From positions 1 to 64,000 of the forward strand of contig CBDUHN010000013.1 of NCBI GenBank assembly GCA_965367295.1: a stretch of DNA of 64,000 bases, in the 5' to 3' direction. The notes under the pieces are model-generated. The model saw only the letters and a program-made list of their open reading frames with translations. It was not told the DNA's origin and did no database searches. Origin of the DNA: JAIVHA01 sp965367295. Its GTDB lineage: Bacteria > Pseudomonadota > Gammaproteobacteria > DSM-19610. The position numbers and the translations under genes were made by a program. Positions 18,326-28,030 of the stretch are shown piece after piece. The number at the start of each line of letters is the position of its first letter. The first letter of the stretch is position 1.

Positions 18326-19533
18326 CAGCCAACCCTCCGCGCGGTACCGCTCACGTTGGCTTCGGCCAGGGCGCGGGCCTCGGCGTCGGCAGCCAGAATG
18401 CTGTCGAGATCGTTGGCGGGCTGTACCGTGCAGCGACCGAGACAGTCCTCGATCAGCGCGGGAATACCGGTAAACGGTAGCTGCCCATCCAGGAATGCCT
18501 GTACCGCCACTTCGTTTGCCGCATTGAGTACCGTCGAGGCGGTACCGCCCGTCTGCCAGGCCTCGTAGGCCAGGCGCAGGCAGGGGAAACGATCCAGGTC
18601 GGGGGCCTCGAAATCCAGTCGTCCGATGCTGAACAGATCCAGACTGGCAACGCCGGAATCGATACGCTCCGGCCAGGCCAGCCCGTAGGCGATGGGGGTG
18701 CGCATATCGGGGTTGCCCAGCTGCGCCAGCACCGAACCGTCAGCATAGTCCACCATGGAATGGATCACGCTTTGCGGATGCAGGACCACCTGGATGTCAC
18801 GCGCGTCGGTATCGAACAGCCAGCAGGCCTCGATCACCTCCAGCCCCTTGTTCATCATGGTGGCGGAATCCACCGAGATCTTGCGCCCCATGTCCCAGTT
18901 GGGATGGGCACAGGCCTGCTCCGGCGTCACGGTAGCGAGTTGATCCAGCGGTGTGGTACGGAAGGGGCCACCCGAGGCGGTCAACAGAATGCGGCGCACG
19001 CCCTGCGGGGCCTGGCCACTGACAAAACCGCTGGGCATGCACTGGAAAATGGCGTTGTGCTCACTATCAATCGGCAACAGCACCGCACCGCTATTGCGCA
19101 CTTCATTCATGAATAGCGCACCGGACATCACCAGTGCTTCCTTGTTGGCCAGCAGTACACGTTTGCCACAACGCGCAGCCTCCAACGCCGGCAGCAGACC
19201 GGCCGCGCCGACGATAGCCGCCATCACCGCATCCACCTCCGGTAGACCGGCCACCCGCACCAGTCCTTCGATCCCGGACAGAACCTCAATCGCCAGGTCC
19301 TGTTCGCGCAGGCGTACCTGCAACTGTTCCGCAGCTGCCGCATCGGCCATCACCGCATAGTCCGGGCGATGCTGCAGGCACTGCCGATACAGGCCTTCGA
19401 CATCCCGGTTGGCGGTAAGTGCCACCACCCGGTAACGGTCCGCATGGCGGGCCACCACATCGAGGGTGCTCACGCCGATGGAGCCGGTGGAACCCAGTAC
19501 GGTCAACCCGAGTGAGGCTGTGGCCGGTTTCAT
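18325..19533 (-). CDS. dxr: 1-deoxy-D-xylulose-5-phosphate reductoisomerase
   Basis: This 402-aa enzyme converts DXP to MEP, the committed step of the non-mevalonate isoprenoid pathway. The NADPH-binding LGSTGSIGVSTLDV is at the N-terminus; the active-site segments LLPIDSEHNAIFQ and ASGGPFR are intact. The frame is open to 19761, but the family N-terminus and a TAATG overlap with the cdsA stop set the start at 19533. Isoprenoid output feeds the neighbouring uppS. Confidence 0.96.
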   Translation of the reverse strand: MKPATASLGLTVLGSTGSIGVSTLDVVARHADRYRVVALTANRDVEGLYRQCLQHRPDYAVMADAAAAEQLQVRLREQDLAIEVLSGIEGLVRVAGLPEVDAVMAAIVGAAGLLPALEAARCGKRVLLANKEALVMSGALFMNEVRNSGAVLLPIDSEHNAIFQCMPSGFVSGQAPQGVRRILLTASGGPFRTTPLDQLATVTPEQACAHPNWDMGRKISVDSATMMNKGLEVIEACWLFDTDARDIQVVLHPQSVIHSMVDYADGSVLAQLGNPDMRTPIAYGLAWPERIDSGVASLDLFSIGRLDFEAPDLDRFPCLRLAYEAWQTGGTASTVLNAANEVAVQAFLDGQLPFTGIPALIEDCLGRCTVQPANDLDSILAADAEARALAEANVSGTARRVG

Positions 19534-20351
19534 TACAGGCCTGCCCAACGGAGTCCCAGCGCGAATACCGGCGCCGCGGCCGTCAGGCTGTCCACGCGGT
19601 CCAACACCCCACCGTGTCCCGGCAGCAACTGACCGCTGTCCTTGATGCCTCGCTGCCGTTTCATGAGACTTTCCAAGAGATCCCCCTCGATGGAAAACAG
19701 GATGGTGACCAGACACACCAACAGAAAACTGACCACATCGCGCACACTGCCATCCATCCACCAGGCGCCGAGTATCGCCACCAGGGCGCAGGCGGCCAGC
19801 GCGCCATACACGCCTTCCCAGGTCTTGCCGGGACTCACCTGCGGCGCCAGCTTGTGCCGCCCCCAGCGACGGCCGGCAAAATAGGCGCCGCTGTCCGCCA
19901 CCCAGATCAGTACCATCAGGAACAGAACCGTCTGCGGGCCGATGGCCGGCCGTTCGTGGAGCAGCACCAGGCCGAGCCAGGCCGGCACCAGCACCAGCAC
20001 CCCTACCGCACCCTTCGCAACCATGACGGCCGGTCCACCATCACGGGCGAAATCCGGTTTGCCAATCCAGGCCAGCCACAGCAGCCAGCCGGCAAAGGCC
20101 AGTCCCAGAATCCCCTGCGCCAACGGTTGGGTATGCCATAGCCAGGTCCACCAGAGCACCGCCCCCACCACCACCAGGTACATGGCGCGCGTGGAGCGGG
20201 ATCGCAGTCCCATGAGGTTGCTCCATTCCCAGGCGCCCATCAGTACCAGTGCCGCCAGTACCGCTGCAAGACTGGGCGATGACAGCTGCAATACACCCCA
20301 GATCACCAGCGGCACCAGGATCACCGCGGTGATAATGCGCTGTCTAAGCAC
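19533..20351 (-). CDS. cdsA: Phosphatidate cytidylyltransferase
   Basis: This 272-aa multi-pass membrane enzyme makes CDP-diacylglycerol for phospholipid synthesis. The family signature appears near the C-terminus as KRQRGIKDSGQLLPGHGG, followed by DRVDSL. The open frame reaches 20630, but the upstream part lies over uppS and has no family character. I choose the GTG at 20351 (MLRQRIITAVILVPLV), which overlaps the uppS stop by 8 nt with AAGG just before it. E. coli CdsA is 285 aa. Confidence 0.93.
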   Translation of the reverse strand: MLRQRIITAVILVPLVIWGVLQLSSPSLAAVLAALVLMGAWEWSNLMGLRSRSTRAMYLVVVGAVLWWTWLWHTQPLAQGILGLAFAGWLLWLAWIGKPDFARDGGPAVMVAKGAVGVLVLVPAWLGLVLLHERPAIGPQTVLFLMVLIWVADSGAYFAGRRWGRHKLAPQVSPGKTWEGVYGALAACALVAILGAWWMDGSVRDVVSFLLVCLVTILFSIEGDLLESLMKRQRGIKDSGQLLPGHGGVLDRVDSLTAAAPVFALGLRWAGL

Positions 20352-21114
20352 CCTTGAGTTGCTCCACTTGATCACCGGTGCGACCGAAACGCCGCTGCCG
20401 ACCGGCATAGGATTCCAGCGCCGCATCAAATGCCTGGCTGTTGAAATCAGGCCACAGGGTATCGGTGAAATAGAGTTCGGTATAGGCCAGCTGCCAGAGC
20501 AGATAATTGCTGATGCGCTGCTCGCCACCGGTGCGGATGAACAGGTCCGGCTCGGGAAGATCAGCCAGGGCGATCTCAGCCGACAGGGCATCCTCGTCGA
20601 CCTCCTCTGGCTGCAGCTCCCCCGCGGCAACCCGTTCCGCCAGTCGGCGCGCCGCCTGACTGATATCCCAGCGACCGCCGTAATTGGCGGCGATGCTCAA
20701 GGTGAGGTCCGTGTTGGTCTCCGTCTGCTGTTCTGCTGCATTCATCAAATGCTGGAGTTTTTCCGGAAAGGCGCAACGGTCACCGATGAACCGCAGGCGT
20801 ACGCCGTTGCGGTCCAGCCGGTTCACTTCCTTTTTCAGGGTATGGAGAAACAGCTCCATCAACAGTCCGACTTCCTTTTGCGGGCGGCGCCAGTTTTCAC
20901 TGCTGAAGGCAAACAGGGTCAGTGCCTCGATACCCTTGTTCTTGCAGGCCTCCACCACGCGGCGCACGGACTTGACCCCTTCCCGGTGGCCGGCATGTCG
21001 CGGTAAGAGTTTGTTACGCGCCCAGCGACCGTTGCCATCCATGATGATCGCCACATGTCGCGGCACGTCTCCCTGCAATAGGCGTGAGTCCGGGTTGCTG
21101 GGTGTGTGGGCCAT
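20344..21114 (-). CDS. uppS: Undecaprenyl diphosphate synthase
   Basis: This 256-aa cis-prenyltransferase makes the C55 lipid carrier for peptidoglycan and O-antigen. The catalytic Asp region IIMDGNGRWA lies at about residues 23-32, followed by GHREG and LTLFAFSSENWRRP. The C-terminal RTGGEQRISNYLLWQ and FTDTLWPDF blocks are intact. Length matches E. coli (253). It lies between frr and cdsA, the Pseudomonas-like order. Confidence 0.97.
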   Translation of the reverse strand: MAHTPSNPDSRLLQGDVPRHVAIIMDGNGRWARNKLLPRHAGHREGVKSVRRVVEACKNKGIEALTLFAFSSENWRRPQKEVGLLMELFLHTLKKEVNRLDRNGVRLRFIGDRCAFPEKLQHLMNAAEQQTETNTDLTLSIAANYGGRWDISQAARRLAERVAAGELQPEEVDEDALSAEIALADLPEPDLFIRTGGEQRISNYLLWQLAYTELYFTDTLWPDFNSQAFDAALESYAGRQRRFGRTGDQVEQLKGA

Positions 21115-21137
21115 AATTACGTCGAATAAACCGCGGA

Positions 21138-21695
21138 TCAGATTTCCAGCAGCTCCGCCTCCTTGGCTTCGAGCAGCTTGTCGATTTCCGCAATGAATTT
21201 ATCGGTGAGCTTCTGAATGTCGTCCTGACCGCGGCGCTCGTCATCTTCGGAAATCTCCTTTTCCTTGAGGAGTTCCTTGAGATCACTGTTGGCGTCACGA
21301 CGAATATTGCGGATCGCCACCCGGCTGCCTTCCATCTCGCCGCGCACCACGCGGATCAGGTCACGACGGCGTTCCTCGGTCAGCGCCGGCAGGGGTACAC
21401 GAATCACGGCACCGGCGGTGTTGGGATTCAATCCCAGGTCGGAGGTCATGATGGCCTTCTCGATGGCCTGCACCATTACTTTTTCCCAGGGCGTAATCGC
21501 CAGGGTGCGGGAGTCTTCCACGGAGACATTGGCCACCTGACTGATCGGCACCACACTGCCGTAGTACTCCAGCGTGACATGATCCAGCAGGCTGGGGTGC
21601 GCACGGCCGGTGCGAATCTTGCTCAACTCGTGCTTGGCCGCTTCAACGGTCTTGCCCATGCGTTCCTGAGCATCTTTTTTGATATCTTCAATCAT
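21138..21695 (-). CDS. frr: Ribosome recycling factor
   Basis: This 185-aa tRNA-mimic splits post-termination ribosomes together with EF-G. It has the expected length, three-helix sequence pattern and conserved KIRTGRAHPSLLD and PLPALTEERRRDL blocks. It sits 5 nt after pyrH, the standard pyrH-frr pair. Confidence 0.98.
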   Translation of the reverse strand: MIEDIKKDAQERMGKTVEAAKHELSKIRTGRAHPSLLDHVTLEYYGSVVPISQVANVSVEDSRTLAITPWEKVMVQAIEKAIMTSDLGLNPNTAGAVIRVPLPALTEERRRDLIRVVRGEMEGSRVAIRNIRRDANSDLKELLKEKEISEDDERRGQDDIQKLTDKFIAEIDKLLEAKEAELLEI

Positions 21696-21700
21696 CGTTT

Positions 21701-22432
21701 TCAGTCTCTCTCCACCAGGGTACCCACGTGTTCACCGCGGATGAGGCTGGCCAGATTGCCCGCCTGATGCATGTTGAATACGCGTACCGGCAGATTCTGG
21801 TCACGACACAGCACCAGTGCCGTGGTGTCCATCACCGCCAGTTTGCGTTCAATCGCCTCATCAAAGGTCAGGCGATCGTACCGCGTGGCATCCGGGTTCG
21901 TCATGGGGTCGGCGGTATACACGCCATCGACCTTGGTGGCCTTGAGCATGACATCGGCACCGATTTCGATGGCCCGCAGACTGGCGGCCGAATCGGTGGT
22001 GAAAAAGGGATTGCCGGTACCGGCGGCGAAGATCACCACCTCGCCGGCCGCCAGGTACTCCACCGCACGGCGTTTGACATAACTTTCACAGACCTGTTCC
22101 ATGGTCAGCGCCGACATCACCCGGGTCGGGATCCCCATACCCTGCAGCACATCCTGCATGGCCAGCGCGTTGATGACCGTGGCCAGCATACCCATGTGGT
22201 CACCAGTGACCCGGTCCATACCCTTGGCCGCCAGTCCGGCACCGCGGAAGATATTGCCCCCGCCGATGACCAGGCCCACCTGTACACCCTGTTGAGTGAC
22301 CGCCTGGATATCGGTGGCCATGGCGCGGATCACGCCTGGATCGATGCCATATTCGCCCTCACCCATCAGGGCCTCGCCACTGAGTTTGAGCAAGATTCGT
22401 TTATACGCCAGCTTCTCTTCCACCATATTCAT
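21701..22432 (-). CDS. pyrH: Uridylate kinase
   Basis: This 243-aa hexameric bacterial UMP kinase converts UMP to UDP and is allosterically regulated by GTP and UTP in Gammaproteobacteria. It shows KRILLKLSGEALMG, VIGGGNIFRG and the acidic DADVMLKATKVDGVYTADP-type segment (GADVMLKATKVDGVY). It is separated from tsf by 176 bp that includes a strong terminator, so it probably has its own promoter in the AT-rich stretch 22434-22480, and it leads the pyrH-frr-uppS-cdsA-dxr-rseP-bamA run. Confidence 0.97.
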   Translation of the reverse strand: MNMVEEKLAYKRILLKLSGEALMGEGEYGIDPGVIRAMATDIQAVTQQGVQVGLVIGGGNIFRGAGLAAKGMDRVTGDHMGMLATVINALAMQDVLQGMGIPTRVMSALTMEQVCESYVKRRAVEYLAAGEVVIFAAGTGNPFFTTDSAASLRAIEIGADVMLKATKVDGVYTADPMTNPDATRYDRLTFDEAIERKLAVMDTTALVLCRDQNLPVRVFNMHQAGNLASLIRGEHVGTLVERD

Positions 22433-22531
22433 ATAATTCAGTTGGTTATAGATTATTTATAAAGTTATTTATTACTACTGATCGGCACTGAGGGCCATTG
22501 TCGTACTTTTTGCCTACCAGCGCCACGCGCA

Positions 22532-22558
22532 AAATGGGGTCGCATTGCGACCCCATTT
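22532..22558 (-). terminator. Rho-independent terminator after tsf
   Basis: A perfect 12-bp stem (AAATGGGGTCGC, loop ATT, GCGACCCCATTT) lies 50 bp past the tsf stop. On the minus strand it is followed by TTTT-G. It separates the rpsB-tsf unit from pyrH. Confidence 0.85.
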
Positions 22559-22608
22559 CCACACGGAGTACCGGCAATACCAGGAGTGCCGGTTTGTTCC
22601 GGAATGCC

Positions 22609-23493
22609 TCAGCCGCCCTTGACCTGGGCCATCACTTCTTCAGCAAAGTTTTCCTGCTTCTTCTCGATGCCTTCACCCAGTTCGAGGCGTTCAAAACGCA
22701 CCACGCTGGCCCCGGCCGCTTTGAGCAGCTTGCCGACGGTCTGGTCAGGATCCTTGACGAAGGGCTGCCCCACCAGGGTGATTTCACCCAGGTACTTGCG
22801 CATGCGGCCCTCGATCATCTTTTCGATGATCTCGGCGGGCTTGCCACTTTCCTGGGCCTGGGCGACGAAGATGTCCCGTTCCTTGTCGAGCAGATCCTGC
22901 GACACCTGGTCTTCGCTGACACAGACCGGACGAATGGCGGCGATGTGCATGGCGATATCCCGGGCCAGATCATCACTGCCACCCTTCAGTTCCACCAGCA
23001 CGCCGATACGACCGCCGTGCAGGTAATGACTCAGGGTGCCTTCGGTGGCGTTCACATTAATGAAGCGGCGAACGCTGATGTTTTCACCGATGGTGGCCAC
23101 CATGCCCTTGCGAGCATCTTCAATGCTTTCACCGCCATCGGTCAGTGGCATTGCCACCAGGGCGGCCACATCGGCGGGATTGTCGCTCAGAATGCGTTTG
23201 GCCACAGCGGTGGCGAAGTTCTGGAACTCTTCCTTCTTCGCCACGAAGTCGGTTTCGCTGTTCACTTCCACCATGACGGCCTGTTTGCCGTCATCGCTGA
23301 CCTCGATCATGATCAGGCCTTCGGACGCCACGCGGCCGGCCTTCTTGTCAGCCTTGGCGGCTCCGGATTTGCGCAGCAGTTCAACCGCCGCTTCCATATC
23401 GCCACCGGCTTCCACCAGGGCCTTCTTGCATTCCATCATGCCGGAGCCGGTGCGCTCGCGCAGTTCTTTCACCTGCGCTGCTGTTATCGCCAT
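22609..23493 (-). CDS. tsf: Elongation factor Ts
   Basis: This 294-aa nucleotide-exchange factor recycles EF-Tu-GDP. The N-terminal UBA-like domain is clear (KELRERTGSGMMECKKALVEAGGD), containing the family TGAGMMDCK motif as TGSGMMECK. The core carries VNSETDFVAK. It is cotranscribed with rpsB, 53 nt upstream, and ends before the terminator at 22532-22558. Confidence 0.98.
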   Translation of the reverse strand: MAITAAQVKELRERTGSGMMECKKALVEAGGDMEAAVELLRKSGAAKADKKAGRVASEGLIMIEVSDDGKQAVMVEVNSETDFVAKKEEFQNFATAVAKRILSDNPADVAALVAMPLTDGGESIEDARKGMVATIGENISVRRFINVNATEGTLSHYLHGGRIGVLVELKGGSDDLARDIAMHIAAIRPVCVSEDQVSQDLLDKERDIFVAQAQESGKPAEIIEKMIEGRMRKYLGEITLVGQPFVKDPDQTVGKLLKAAGASVVRFERLELGEGIEKKQENFAEEVMAQVKGG

Positions 23494-23546
23494 TGTTAAT
23501 TCCTCTTGCGAATTCGTTAATCGGTAGGTTCGCTGGCGCGATTGAC

Positions 23547-24305
23547 CTACTGGGTTACGCGCGGGTTGCCGTCGGCATCCAGTTCGACAAAATCGTCGGC
23601 TTCACTGGTCGCGGTGTGGGCCAGACTGTTACGGCCTTCCATCACGGCATCAGCGGCGCCACGTACATAGAGCTGTACGGCGCGAATCGCGTCGTCGTTG
23701 CCCGGGATCACGTAATCGACATGATCCGGAGAGTTGTTGGTATCCACGACACCCACTACCGGAATGCCCAGCTTCACCGCTTCGGTGACGGCAATCTTTT
23801 CATGGCCCACGTCGATCACGTACAGGGCGTCGGGCAGACGATTCATGTCCTTGATACCACCCAGGCTGCGCTCCAGCTTTTCCATTTCGCGGGTCAGCAT
23901 CAGCGCTTCTTTCTTGCTCAGCTTTTCAAAGGTACCGTCCTGGGACATGGCCTCCAGGTCCTTCAGTCGCTTGATGGACTGGCGCACGGTCTGGAAGTTG
24001 GTCAGCATGCCGCCGAGCCAGCGATGATTCACATAGGGCATGCCGCAACGGTTGGCTTCTTCCTGCACCGTGTCACGGGCGGAACGCTTGGTGCCAACGA
24101 ACAGCACATTGCCACGCTTGGCGATCAGGCTGCCAAGGAAGTTCATCGCATCGTTGTAAAGCGGAAGGGTCTTTTCCAGGTTCACGATATGAATCTTGGA
24201 ACGTTCGCCGAAGATGTACGGTGCCATCTTGGGGTTCCAGAAACGGGTCTGATGACCGAAATGCACGCCAGCTTCCAGCATCTGGCGCATAGTAACGTTT
24301 GACAT
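23547..24305 (-). CDS. rpsB: 30S ribosomal protein S2
   Basis: This 252-aa primary ribosomal protein has the family blocks MLEAGVHFGHQTRFWNPKM, RWLGGMLTNF and PDALYVIDVGHEKIAV. It is the first gene of rpsB-tsf. The upstream region 24337-24390 folds into nested stems and could be the S2 autoregulatory leader known from E. coli. Confidence 0.98.
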   Translation of the reverse strand: MSNVTMRQMLEAGVHFGHQTRFWNPKMAPYIFGERSKIHIVNLEKTLPLYNDAMNFLGSLIAKRGNVLFVGTKRSARDTVQEEANRCGMPYVNHRWLGGMLTNFQTVRQSIKRLKDLEAMSQDGTFEKLSKKEALMLTREMEKLERSLGGIKDMNRLPDALYVIDVGHEKIAVTEAVKLGIPVVGVVDTNNSPDHVDYVIPGNDDAIRAVQLYVRGAADAVMEGRNSLAHTATSEADDFVELDADGNPRVTQ

Positions 24306-24336
24306 GGGATTACTCCGTTGTAGGGGTTAGGCCTCC

Positions 24337-24390
24337 ATGCACCCCAGTCTGCGACCCTTGTGGGGCACCCCGCTGACTGTGTCGGTGCAT
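24337..24390 (-). ncRNA. Candidate structured rpsB (S2) leader
   Basis: On the minus strand the rpsB 5'UTR has nested complementary arms: ATGCACC/GGTGCAT (24384-24390 with 24337-24343), CAGTC/GACTG (24375-24379 with 24345-24349) and an inner GGGG-TG-CCCC hairpin (24362-24371). It lies about 30 nt before the start codon. In E. coli S2 represses its own operon through the leader. That this element does the same here is inference. Confidence 0.5.
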
Positions 24391-24546
24391 GTGTGGAATT
24401 TTTGTCTGACCGGCACGGTTTCCCTGCAGCTGCAGGGGGAATACCAAAACCCGGCTTAACAAGCGCGCCTTTATACCATACACTCCCCGGAACGACAATC
24501 TTTCCCGCAACTTACAGCCGAACACAGCCCTCCAGAGCAGGTCCCG

Positions 24547-25314
24547 ATGCCCGTAACCATCAAAAGCCCCGAAGAAATCGAAAAAATGCGCGTTGCCGGC
24601 CGGTTGGCCGCCGAGGTACTGGAAATGATCGCCCCCCATGTCCAGGCGGGCATCACCACCGACGAACTGGATCGGATCTGCCACGACTACATCGTCAACG
24701 TCCAGCAGGCCATTCCTGCACCGCTCAATTACCGCGGGTTTCCGAAATCCATCTGCACCAGCCTCAATCACCAGGTCTGTCATGGCATCCCGGGTGACAA
24801 GGTGCTCAAGAACGGCGACTGCCTGAATATCGATATCACCGTAATCAAGGACGAGTTCCACGGGGACACCAGCAAGATGTTCTTCGTCGGTGAGCCCTCG
24901 GTAATCGCCGAACGGCTGGCCCGGGTCACATACGAATGCCTGAGGATCGGAATCGACATGGTGAAACCCGGCATCCACCTCGGCGATATCGGTCACGCCA
25001 TTCAGCGCCATGCCGAAAGTCATCACTATTCCATTGTGCGCGAATATTGCGGCCACGGTATCGGCCGCGAGTTCCACGAAGAACCGCAGGTGCTGCACTA
25101 CGGCCAGGCCGGCACCGGCATGATGCTGGAGCCGGGCATGACCTTCACCATCGAGCCGATGGTCAACGCCGGCAAGCGCCAGACCAAGCTGCTGCGCGAC
25201 GGCTGGACCGTGGTCACCAAGGATCACAGTCTCTCCGCGCAATGGGAACACACCATTCTGGTGACGGACAACGGACATGAGGTCCTGACCCGGCGCCCGG
25301 ACGAAACCTTTTGA
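24547..25314 (+). CDS. map: Type I methionine aminopeptidase
   Basis: This 255-aa enzyme removes N-terminal methionine from nascent proteins. The two-metal site is complete: the two Asp ligands in NIDITVIKDEFHGD, His in GHGIGREFHE, Glu in FTIEPMV and Glu in WEHTILV. It is divergent from rpsB, the usual Gammaproteobacterial arrangement. Its TGA stop overlaps the TTG start of glnD. Confidence 0.98.
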   Translation: MPVTIKSPEEIEKMRVAGRLAAEVLEMIAPHVQAGITTDELDRICHDYIVNVQQAIPAPLNYRGFPKSICTSLNHQVCHGIPGDKVLKNGDCLNIDITVIKDEFHGDTSKMFFVGEPSVIAERLARVTYECLRIGIDMVKPGIHLGDIGHAIQRHAESHHYSIVREYCGHGIGREFHEEPQVLHYGQAGTGMMLEPGMTFTIEPMVNAGKRQTKLLRDGWTVVTKDHSLSAQWEHTILVTDNGHEVLTRRPDETF

Positions 25315-27998
25315 CCTCTCCCCTGTCCGTCTCCACACAGGCATCCCCCCCACCCACCTACCAGCAATGGTTCTCGTTGCCGGAGATCGCCGAAGATGCG
25401 TCTCCCGCCGTGCGCATCGGCGCCTATCGGAAGGCGCTGACAGCGGGCCACAACAGCCTCAATAATCAATTCATGGCAGGCGCCGACGCCAGTGAACTGG
25501 TACGCGCCCTGGCCTGGTTCATCGATCAGATGTTGATACGTTGCTGGCAACAACAGGTGCAGCAACATGCCGAACTGGCGCTGGTCGCCGTCGGTGGCTA
25601 TGGCCGCAACGAACTATTGCCCGGTTCGGATATCGACCTGATGATCCTGCTGCCGGAAGGCAGTGATGGCCAGCGCTATGCCCACGACCTGCAGCAGTTC
25701 CTCACCTTTCTCTGGGATATCGGCCTGGAAGTTGGCCACAGTGTGCGCACTCCCGCTGAATGTGCCGAACAGGCGCTGCAGGATGTCACAGTCATCACCA
25801 ACCTGGTGGAAGCCCGTTTTCTTGATGGCGACCCACACCTGTATACGATCATGGAGGAAGCCACCTCGCCGGACCGGATATGGTCCTGCCAGGAGTTCTT
25901 TGCTGCAAAACTCAAGGAACAGAAGGCCCGCCATGCCAAGTTCCACGATACCGCATACAAGCTGGAACCGAATATCAAGGAAAGCCCGGGCGGACTGCGC
26001 GATATCCACATGGTGGGCTGGGTCGCCAAGCATCATTTCGGTGCCGAACGACTGGAAGAGCTGGTCACCCATGGCTTCCTGACCCAGGAGGAATACCGGG
26101 AGCTGGCCCAGGGCCAGGCATTTCTGTGGCGCGTACGTTTCGCCCTGCATATGCACACTGGCCGTCGCGAGGACCGGCTGCTGTTCGACTATCAGCGCCC
26201 GCTGGCCAGGATCCTCGGCTACCAGGACAGCGATCACCAGCAGGCAGTGGAAATCTTCATGCGGGATTATTTCCGCAATGTGATGGAACTCAACCGCCTC
26301 AATGAAGTACTACTGCAACTGTTTCGTGAAGTCATTCTGCACGCCAATGACCCCATCGAGCCGGTGATCATCAACAAGCGTTTTCAGTCCATCAAGGGTT
26401 TCCTGGAAGTCCGCTACGACACAGTGTTCGAGCGCAACCCCTTTGCCTTGCTGGAAGTGTTTCTGCTGATCCAGCAACACCCGGGGCTGGGGGGTGTGCG
26501 TGCCTCCACCATTCGCCTCATCCGTAGCCATACTCACCTGATCGATGATGAATTCCGTCAGGATGTGCGTGCCCGCAGCCTGTTCATGGAGATTTTCCGG
26601 CAGCCCACCGGGCTGACCCAGGTACTGCGCATGATGAATCGCTATGGTGTGCTGGCGGCCTATATCCCGGTGTTCGCCAATATCGTCGGACAGATGCAAT
26701 TCGATCTGTTTCACATTTATACCGTGGATGAACACACCCTGTTCCTGGTGCGCAACCTGCGGCGCTTCACCGTGGCCCGGTTCGCACACGAATTTCCGCT
26801 GTGCAGTGAAGTGATCCAGACCATTCCCAAGCCGGAGTTGCTGTATCTTGGCGGGCTGTTCCATGACATCGCCAAGGGCCGTGGTGGCGATCATTCCGAA
26901 CTTGGCGCAGAAGACGCCTATCATTTCTGCAAGCTGCATGACCTGAGTGAATACGATGCCCAGCTGGTCGCCTGGCTGGTGCGCAATCACCTCGCCATGT
27001 CCACCACCGCCCAGCGCCGTGATATCAGCGACCCGGCGGTGATCCACGAATTTGCCAAGCGCATGGAAAACCCGGTGCGCCTGGACTATCTCTACCTGCT
27101 CACCGTGGCCGACATTCGGGCCACCAACCCCGACCTCTGGAACACCTGGAAGGAAGCCCTGCTGAAAGAGCTGTTCGTACAGACCAAACGCGCCTTCCGC
27201 CGCGGTCTGGAAGATCCGATGCAGCAGGCGGAATTCATTCGCACCACCCAGCAGGATGCACGACTGCTGCTGGAGCAGAGCGGGACCGATGCCGAAGCGG
27301 TGGAACAACTCTGGGCCACCCTGGATGATGACTATTTCCTGCGCCATACGCCGGATGAAATCGCCTGGCAGGCAAACACCATCCTCAGCGCCCCCGCGGA
27401 CCAGGGCGCCATCGTGGCACTGAGGACCCTGCCCCAGGGCGGCGGCACCGAACTGCTTCTCTACACCAACATCAACCGGAACCTGTTCACCCTGACCACC
27501 GCACTGCTGGACCAGCTGGGCCTGAACATCATGGATGCCCGCATTGCGACCTCCAGCACCCACTGTGCGCTGGACACCTACGTGATCATGGAACGCGAAG
27601 GCGATGCGATCCAGGACCGGTTCCGCGCCGAACAAATCCGCAACACCCTGCTCAAATGCCTGAAGTCGGGAACCACCACGCCCCCACCGGTCACGCGCCG
27701 TGCGCCGCGTCAGCACCAGCACTTCCGGATCCCCACCCAGATCCGTTTCCCACGCGATGAACCTTCTGAACGCACCATGGTGGAAATCGTTACCACCGAC
27801 CGACCCGGCCTGCTGTCAAGGATCGGCCAGGCCTTCAATGCTGCCGATGTGTCGCTGGAAAATGCCCGCATCGCCACCTTCGGCACGCGGGCGGAAGACG
27901 TGTTTTACGTACTTAATGATGACGGCAGCATACTGGATGCCGCCCAGCAGGAGCGGCTGCGGGGTGTGCTGCTGGACTACCTGGAACAGGACTCGTAA
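25311..27998 (+). CDS. glnD: Bifunctional uridylyltransferase/uridylyl-removing enzyme GlnD
   Basis: This 895-aa nitrogen sensor uridylylates PII (GlnB/GlnK) when glutamine is low and removes UMP when it is high. It has an N-terminal nucleotidyltransferase domain with GGYGRNELLPGSDIDLMIL near residues 93-112, an HD hydrolase domain with GLFHDIAKGRGGDHS near 513, and two C-terminal ACT domains (about 710-790 and 823-890) that sense glutamine. The start is a TTG overlapping the map stop as TTGA, so translation is probably coupled. E. coli GlnD is 890 aa. Confidence 0.96.
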   Translation: MTSPLSVSTQASPPPTYQQWFSLPEIAEDASPAVRIGAYRKALTAGHNSLNNQFMAGADASELVRALAWFIDQMLIRCWQQQVQQHAELALVAVGGYGRNELLPGSDIDLMILLPEGSDGQRYAHDLQQFLTFLWDIGLEVGHSVRTPAECAEQALQDVTVITNLVEARFLDGDPHLYTIMEEATSPDRIWSCQEFFAAKLKEQKARHAKFHDTAYKLEPNIKESPGGLRDIHMVGWVAKHHFGAERLEELVTHGFLTQEEYRELAQGQAFLWRVRFALHMHTGRREDRLLFDYQRPLARILGYQDSDHQQAVEIFMRDYFRNVMELNRLNEVLLQLFREVILHANDPIEPVIINKRFQSIKGFLEVRYDTVFERNPFALLEVFLLIQQHPGLGGVRASTIRLIRSHTHLIDDEFRQDVRARSLFMEIFRQPTGLTQVLRMMNRYGVLAAYIPVFANIVGQMQFDLFHIYTVDEHTLFLVRNLRRFTVARFAHEFPLCSEVIQTIPKPELLYLGGLFHDIAKGRGGDHSELGAEDAYHFCKLHDLSEYDAQLVAWLVRNHLAMSTTAQRRDISDPAVIHEFAKRMENPVRLDYLYLLTVADIRATNPDLWNTWKEALLKELFVQTKRAFRRGLEDPMQQAEFIRTTQQDARLLLEQSGTDAEAVEQLWATLDDDYFLRHTPDEIAWQANTILSAPADQGAIVALRTLPQGGGTELLLYTNINRNLFTLTTALLDQLGLNIMDARIATSSTHCALDTYVIMEREGDAIQDRFRAEQIRNTLLKCLKSGTTTPPPVTRRAPRQHQHFRIPTQIRFPRDEPSERTMVEIVTTDRPGLLSRIGQAFNAADVSLENARIATFGTRAEDVFYVLNDDGSILDAAQQERLRGVLLDYLEQDS

Positions 27999-28030
27999 CC
28001 ACCACCCCAACACCGGAGAGCAGTAGCGCT

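Noticed and set aside
26310..27722. 470-codon minus-strand frame opposite glnD
   Set aside because: Shadow of glnD, whose domains are complete on the plus strand.
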